NCBI RefSeq assembly: GCF_040786285.1 | Contig: NZ_JBFMKQ010000001.1 | Span: forward strand, 1,674,001 to 1,738,000 | Direction of reading: 5' to 3' | Origin: Aquimarina sp040786285 | GTDB lineage: Bacteria > Bacteroidota > Bacteroidia > Flavobacteriales > Flavobacteriaceae | Length of the DNA stretch: 64,000 bases | In this document: positions 61,537-64,000 of the stretch, in pieces | How positions within the stretch are numbered: position 1 is the stretch's first letter | Layout: every line of letters begins with the position of its first letter | The notes under the pieces: generated by a model | Databases searched by the model: none | What the model was told of the DNA's origin: nothing | What the model saw: the letters and a program-made list of their open reading frames with translations, nothing else | Made by a program: the position numbers and the translations under genes

Positions 61537-61544
61537 CAAAAATA
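61537..61544 (-). promoter_or_regulatory. -7 box candidate of the hydroxylase gene
   Basis: On the minus strand TATTTTTG (61544-61537) matches TAnnTTTG and lies 22 bases before the ATG. No TTG lies at the usual distance. Confidence 0.4.
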
Positions 61545-61598
61545 CTATAAATGGGAAATTAATAGTTTTATTTTAATATAGAAGTATCTTTAAATAGT

Positions 61599-61606
61599 TA
61601 AATTTG
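61599..61606 (+). promoter_or_regulatory. -7 box candidate of the serine protease gene
   Basis: TAAATTTG at 61599-61606 matches TAnnTTTG exactly and is 26 bases before the GTG start. The upstream TTG is missing. Confidence 0.45.
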
Positions 61607-61631
61607 TTGTATTGATCTAAAAAAAAAGACT

Positions 61632-63305
61632 GTGAGATATAAGTTGATAGTAATATTAGGATTGTTTAGCGTGTTATTTGTTAATGCGCAGGTTACTAAT
61701 GAGGGAGAACCGAATAGCTGGAGTATAGTAAATAAAAAAAGTATTGCCCCTATGCTTATGAAGAGCTTTGATTTGAATAAAATTAAGGCTGAAGATGTTG
61801 TAAATGATAAAGACCGAGCTACACCATATAGATTTGGTTATGAGTTAAAAGTGAATCTTGGATTAAATAATTCAGGTGTTTGGGATGAATTCGAAAATGG
61901 TGATAGAATGTGGCGCATTAATATCATATCTGATGGAGCTAAATCTATAAATTTTATTTTCGACACTTATAGAGTCCCTAGAGGAGCAACTCTATATGTT
62001 TATAATAATGATAGAACAGATGTACTTGGGGCATATACCAATATCTTTAACAGACCGGATGAAATGTTGGGAACATGGTTGGTTGAAGGTGATAATGTAT
62101 GGTTAGAATATTTTGAACCAGCTTCAGTAAGAGGTCAGGGTAGACTAAATATTGCAAAGGTTATCCATGGATATCGCTCAATAACTGATGCTATGGTTAA
62201 GCAAAAAGCATTGGGTAGCTCAGGAGATTGTAATCACGATGTGGATTGCCCTGTGGGAGCAGATTTTGATGCCCTAAAGGATGAACTAAAAAGATCGGTT
62301 GGATTTATTATTCTTAATGAATTTGTGTGTACGGGAACATTAATAAATAATACAAGCAATGATCAAGCTCCTTATTTTTTAACGGCTAATCATTGCGAAT
62401 CTGGTTCTACATCCACCTGGGCATTTCGATTTAATTGGATTAGCCCCGACCCTTCTTGTGGAACAACTTTAGCCAGTGAAGATGCTGCAGAGGATCAAAC
62501 GACTAGTGGTGCAACTGTATTGGCTTCTAATCCAAAATCAGATATGAAGTTACTTCAATTAGATGGTGGGCTTGATGCAGCTTGGAATCTAATTTGGGCT
62601 GGTTGGGATAGAACAGGTAATGCTCCAGACTTTGTTGTGGGGATCCATCATCCGGCGGGAGATATTATGAAAGTTTGCCGAGAAGATATCCCTCCAACTA
62701 AATTTTTACTAGATTTTAATGGAGAACCACAAACAGAGACATGGCAAATTGAAGATTGGGATATAGGAGTAACAGAAGGAGGATCATCGGGTTCGGCAAT
62801 TTTTGATCCAAATGGTAGAATAATAGGCCAACTTGCAGGTGGTAGTGCCGCGTGTAATGGAACCGATGATAACAATCTGCCGGATTTTTATGGTAGATTT
62901 GATACTTCATGGGATTTTGGTGATACAGATTCAAATAGTTTAAAACCATGGTTGGATCCAGAAGGAACGAATGCTACAACACTAGATAGACTTGCTCAAG
63001 ATGGATCAACACCTCCTACGCCTCCAGATCCTACTCCTCCAACACCCGAAGAAGAAACAGAAGAAGTTGTCTTGTTTTTTCAACCTAATAAGGCGGTAGT
63101 AACTATTTCTAATACAATACCTAATAACATAGTAACGTATTCGATTTATGATATTTCTGGGTCACTGGTGGATTCAGGTAAAGTGATTAGTGAAAAAGAA
63201 GATGTTAATGTGACCGATAAATCGTCGGGAATGTATTTTGTGTATATAGAAAATTCTAACGGTACTTCGTTTACTAAGAAAATAATAATTAGTCAAAAAT
63301 TCTAA
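61632..63305 (+). CDS. T9SS-secreted trypsin-like serine protease (lysyl-endopeptidase-like)
   Basis: Translation starts at a GTG at 61632: only this start includes the signal peptide (RYKLIVILG to VNAQ) and no in-frame ATG precedes residue 41. The 557-residue protein has a jelly-roll-like propeptide region (about 25-190), an S1-type protease domain with H254 (TANHC), D304 (SDMKLL) and S386 (GGSSGSAIFD), and Cys residues for disulfides. A Pro-rich linker (TPPTPPDPTPPTP, about 456-470) precedes a T9SS sorting domain (IYDISGSLVDSG ... SGMYFVYIENSNGTSFTKKIII). The catalytic triad is complete. Specificity for Lys as in Achromobacter protease I is not provable here. Confidence 0.9.
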   Translation: MRYKLIVILGLFSVLFVNAQVTNEGEPNSWSIVNKKSIAPMLMKSFDLNKIKAEDVVNDKDRATPYRFGYELKVNLGLNNSGVWDEFENGDRMWRINIISDGAKSINFIFDTYRVPRGATLYVYNNDRTDVLGAYTNIFNRPDEMLGTWLVEGDNVWLEYFEPASVRGQGRLNIAKVIHGYRSITDAMVKQKALGSSGDCNHDVDCPVGADFDALKDELKRSVGFIILNEFVCTGTLINNTSNDQAPYFLTANHCESGSTSTWAFRFNWISPDPSCGTTLASEDAAEDQTTSGATVLASNPKSDMKLLQLDGGLDAAWNLIWAGWDRTGNAPDFVVGIHHPAGDIMKVCREDIPPTKFLLDFNGEPQTETWQIEDWDIGVTEGGSSGSAIFDPNGRIIGQLAGGSAACNGTDDNNLPDFYGRFDTSWDFGDTDSNSLKPWLDPEGTNATTLDRLAQDGSTPPTPPDPTPPTPEEETEEVVLFFQPNKAVVTISNTIPNNIVTYSIYDISGSLVDSGKVISEKEDVNVTDKSSGMYFVYIENSNGTSFTKKIIISQKF

Positions 63306-63330
63306 GACAGAATCATAGTATTTTGCTGTA

Positions 63331-63388
63331 AAGGAGAGCTGTGCTATTTATTGAGGTGTTTTTATCCCAATAAATAATACAGCTCCTT
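63331..63388. terminator. Inverted repeat spanning the end of the META-domain gene
   Basis: AAGGAG..CTGT..TATTTATTG (63331-63353) pairs with CAATAAATA..ACAGCTCCTT (63368-63388) with two small mismatched positions. It lies between two convergent genes and overlaps the last codons and stop (63348) of the minus-strand gene. It probably ends the protease transcript. Confidence 0.5.
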
Positions 63389-63785
63389 TATTATCTTTTA
63401 AAAGTAGGGAATCCTTTTTAATGATTTTGACCTTAACTTCAGCAAGTGATTTAAAAAATTCTTGCTCTAAGGCTGTTTTTTTTGGACAGTGCATCTTAGA
63501 TGCCATAGGATAACCTAAAGAAATAGACTCTTTTTCAGTAGTGTATTTGCAAGAAAATGTATTGCAACCAGAATAACCAGATACAGAGCTACGCTCTTCA
63601 TCAATAGTGATATGAAGTTTTTCTTCAGAAACATTTTTTCCGTTAAGGAAATTTATAAAAAATTTATTTTTTTGTGTAACCTGGGTTTTTATTTCCTCTT
63701 TCTCAGCGATCTTCTGACTTTTTTGATTACATGTATTCGCGTTGGCAAAGGTTAGAAAGAATAAAGTAAGGATTAGATATTTCAT
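63348..63785 (-). CDS. META-domain (HslJ-like) secreted protein
   Basis: The 145-residue protein has a signal peptide (cleaved near ANANTC, about 17) and a META domain with the typical GYSGCNTFSCKYTTEKESISLG and a Cys-containing MASKMHCP block followed by a Phe/Leu helix. Bacteroidota META proteins act in the periplasm or outer membrane and are linked to stress, but the exact role is unknown. It is monocistronic and convergent with the protease gene. A promoter candidate lies at 63831-63863 on the minus strand. Confidence 0.85.
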   Translation of the reverse strand: MKYLILTLFFLTFANANTCNQKSQKIAEKEEIKTQVTQKNKFFINFLNGKNVSEEKLHITIDEERSSVSGYSGCNTFSCKYTTEKESISLGYPMASKMHCPKKTALEQEFFKSLAEVKVKIIKKDSLLLKDNKGAVLFIGIKTPQ

Positions 63786-63830
63786 GTGTACATCTTCTTT
63801 TTTATGAATGAAAGGAGGGTGTTAAAGTAA

Positions 63831-63863
63831 CAAATTTATCATAATCTGGGTTTTTAATTGCAA
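63831..63863 (-). promoter_or_regulatory. Promoter candidate of the META-domain gene
   Basis: On the minus strand TTG (63863-63861) and TAAATTTG (63838-63831) are separated by 22 bases, slightly longer than the consensus spacing. Confidence 0.45.
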
Positions 63864-63922
63864 AAACATATTTTATAAAAGATTAAAATCTATTTTTATG
63901 GGGAATAAATAGATGCCAATTA

Positions 63923-64000
63923 ATGAAACCTGAAAGCCGAAAGCAAGAAATTATCAATGCAGCATCCATTCTTTTTAAAGAAAAAGGATATAGCGCAGTG
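63923..64000 (+). CDS. TetR/AcrR-family regulator, N-terminal fragment at the window edge
   Basis: The ATG at 63923 opens a frame that runs to the end of the window (26 codons). MKPESRKQEIINAASILFKE followed by KGYSAV is the first helix and turn of a TetR DNA-binding domain. An ATG at 63913 is closed after 6 codons and is not used. Target and effector cannot be inferred. Confidence 0.85.
   Translation, partial: MKPESRKQEIINAASILFKEKGYSAV

Overview
The window is chromosomal DNA of a marine-type Bacteroidota, most likely a member of the Flavobacteriaceae (Aquimarina-like; inferred from gene content, not from a database match). Supporting signs are low G+C, type IX secretion (T9SS) C-terminal tails, a TonB receptor paired with a DUF4249 lipoprotein, LytS/LytTR and Reg_prop two-component systems, a TPR-AraC membrane regulator, a GSCFA protein, and several promoters of the TTG-N19/20-TAnnTTTG type typical of this phylum. 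No rRNA, tRNA, transposase, CRISPR array or prophage module was seen.

Layout. 0-3.9 kb: end of an outer-membrane protein, then small lipoproteins and envelope proteins of unknown function, including a tandem pair of paralogous helical proteins. 3.9-11.2 kb: an RND efflux operon whose TolC-like channel carries an N-terminal substrate-binding-protein domain, followed by adaptor, pump and an ion-channel protein. 11.4-16.4 kb (minus): a four-gene operon of TonB receptor, DUF4249 lipoprotein, LytS kinase and LytTR regulator, with LytTR-like direct repeats in its promoter region. 16.7-17.9 kb: two small membrane proteins. 18.2-21.5 kb: diheme cytochrome plus IorA/IorB molybdenum hydroxylase. 21.5-23.3 kb: a membrane protein and about 1.1 kb of non-coding DNA holding a degenerate 21-22 bp tandem repeat and stacked hairpins. 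23.3-25.4 kb: a translationally coupled orphan pair and a small secreted protein. 25.6-27.9 kb: DUF5916 outer-membrane protein.

28-31.4 kb: an orphan RiPP (lanthipeptide-leader-like) precursor gene, a TPR-AraC membrane regulator and a repeat-containing lipoprotein, linked by shared operator-like repeats. 31.6-36.2 kb (minus): a second LytTR regulator with a Reg_prop/Y_Y_Y histidine kinase and a secreted protein. 36.6-40.4 kb: a leaderless N-acetylmuramidase and a Reg_prop sensor that ends in a GAF-like domain instead of a kinase. 40.6-45.8 kb: TrmH-type methyltransferase, an array of 21-bp repeats, an alanine/glycine symporter, an OmpA-family protein and Era. 46.2-51.6 kb: two tandem paralogous T9SS cargo proteins made of a roughly 250-residue repeated unit. 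51.7-59.8 kb: a gene remnant, then core genes der, a MerR regulator, a CapA-like protein, an M23 peptidase, alaS and a GSCFA protein. 59.8-64 kb: aromatic amino acid hydroxylase, a T9SS-secreted serine protease, a META-domain protein and the start of a TetR regulator.

The strongest leads for undescribed biology are the two different intergenic repeat arrays with a 21-bp period, the RiPP precursor/TPR-AraC/lipoprotein regulon, the substrate-binding-protein/TolC fusion in the efflux operon, the self-contained TonB receptor-LytS-LytTR operon with its operator, and the paired T9SS repeat proteins.
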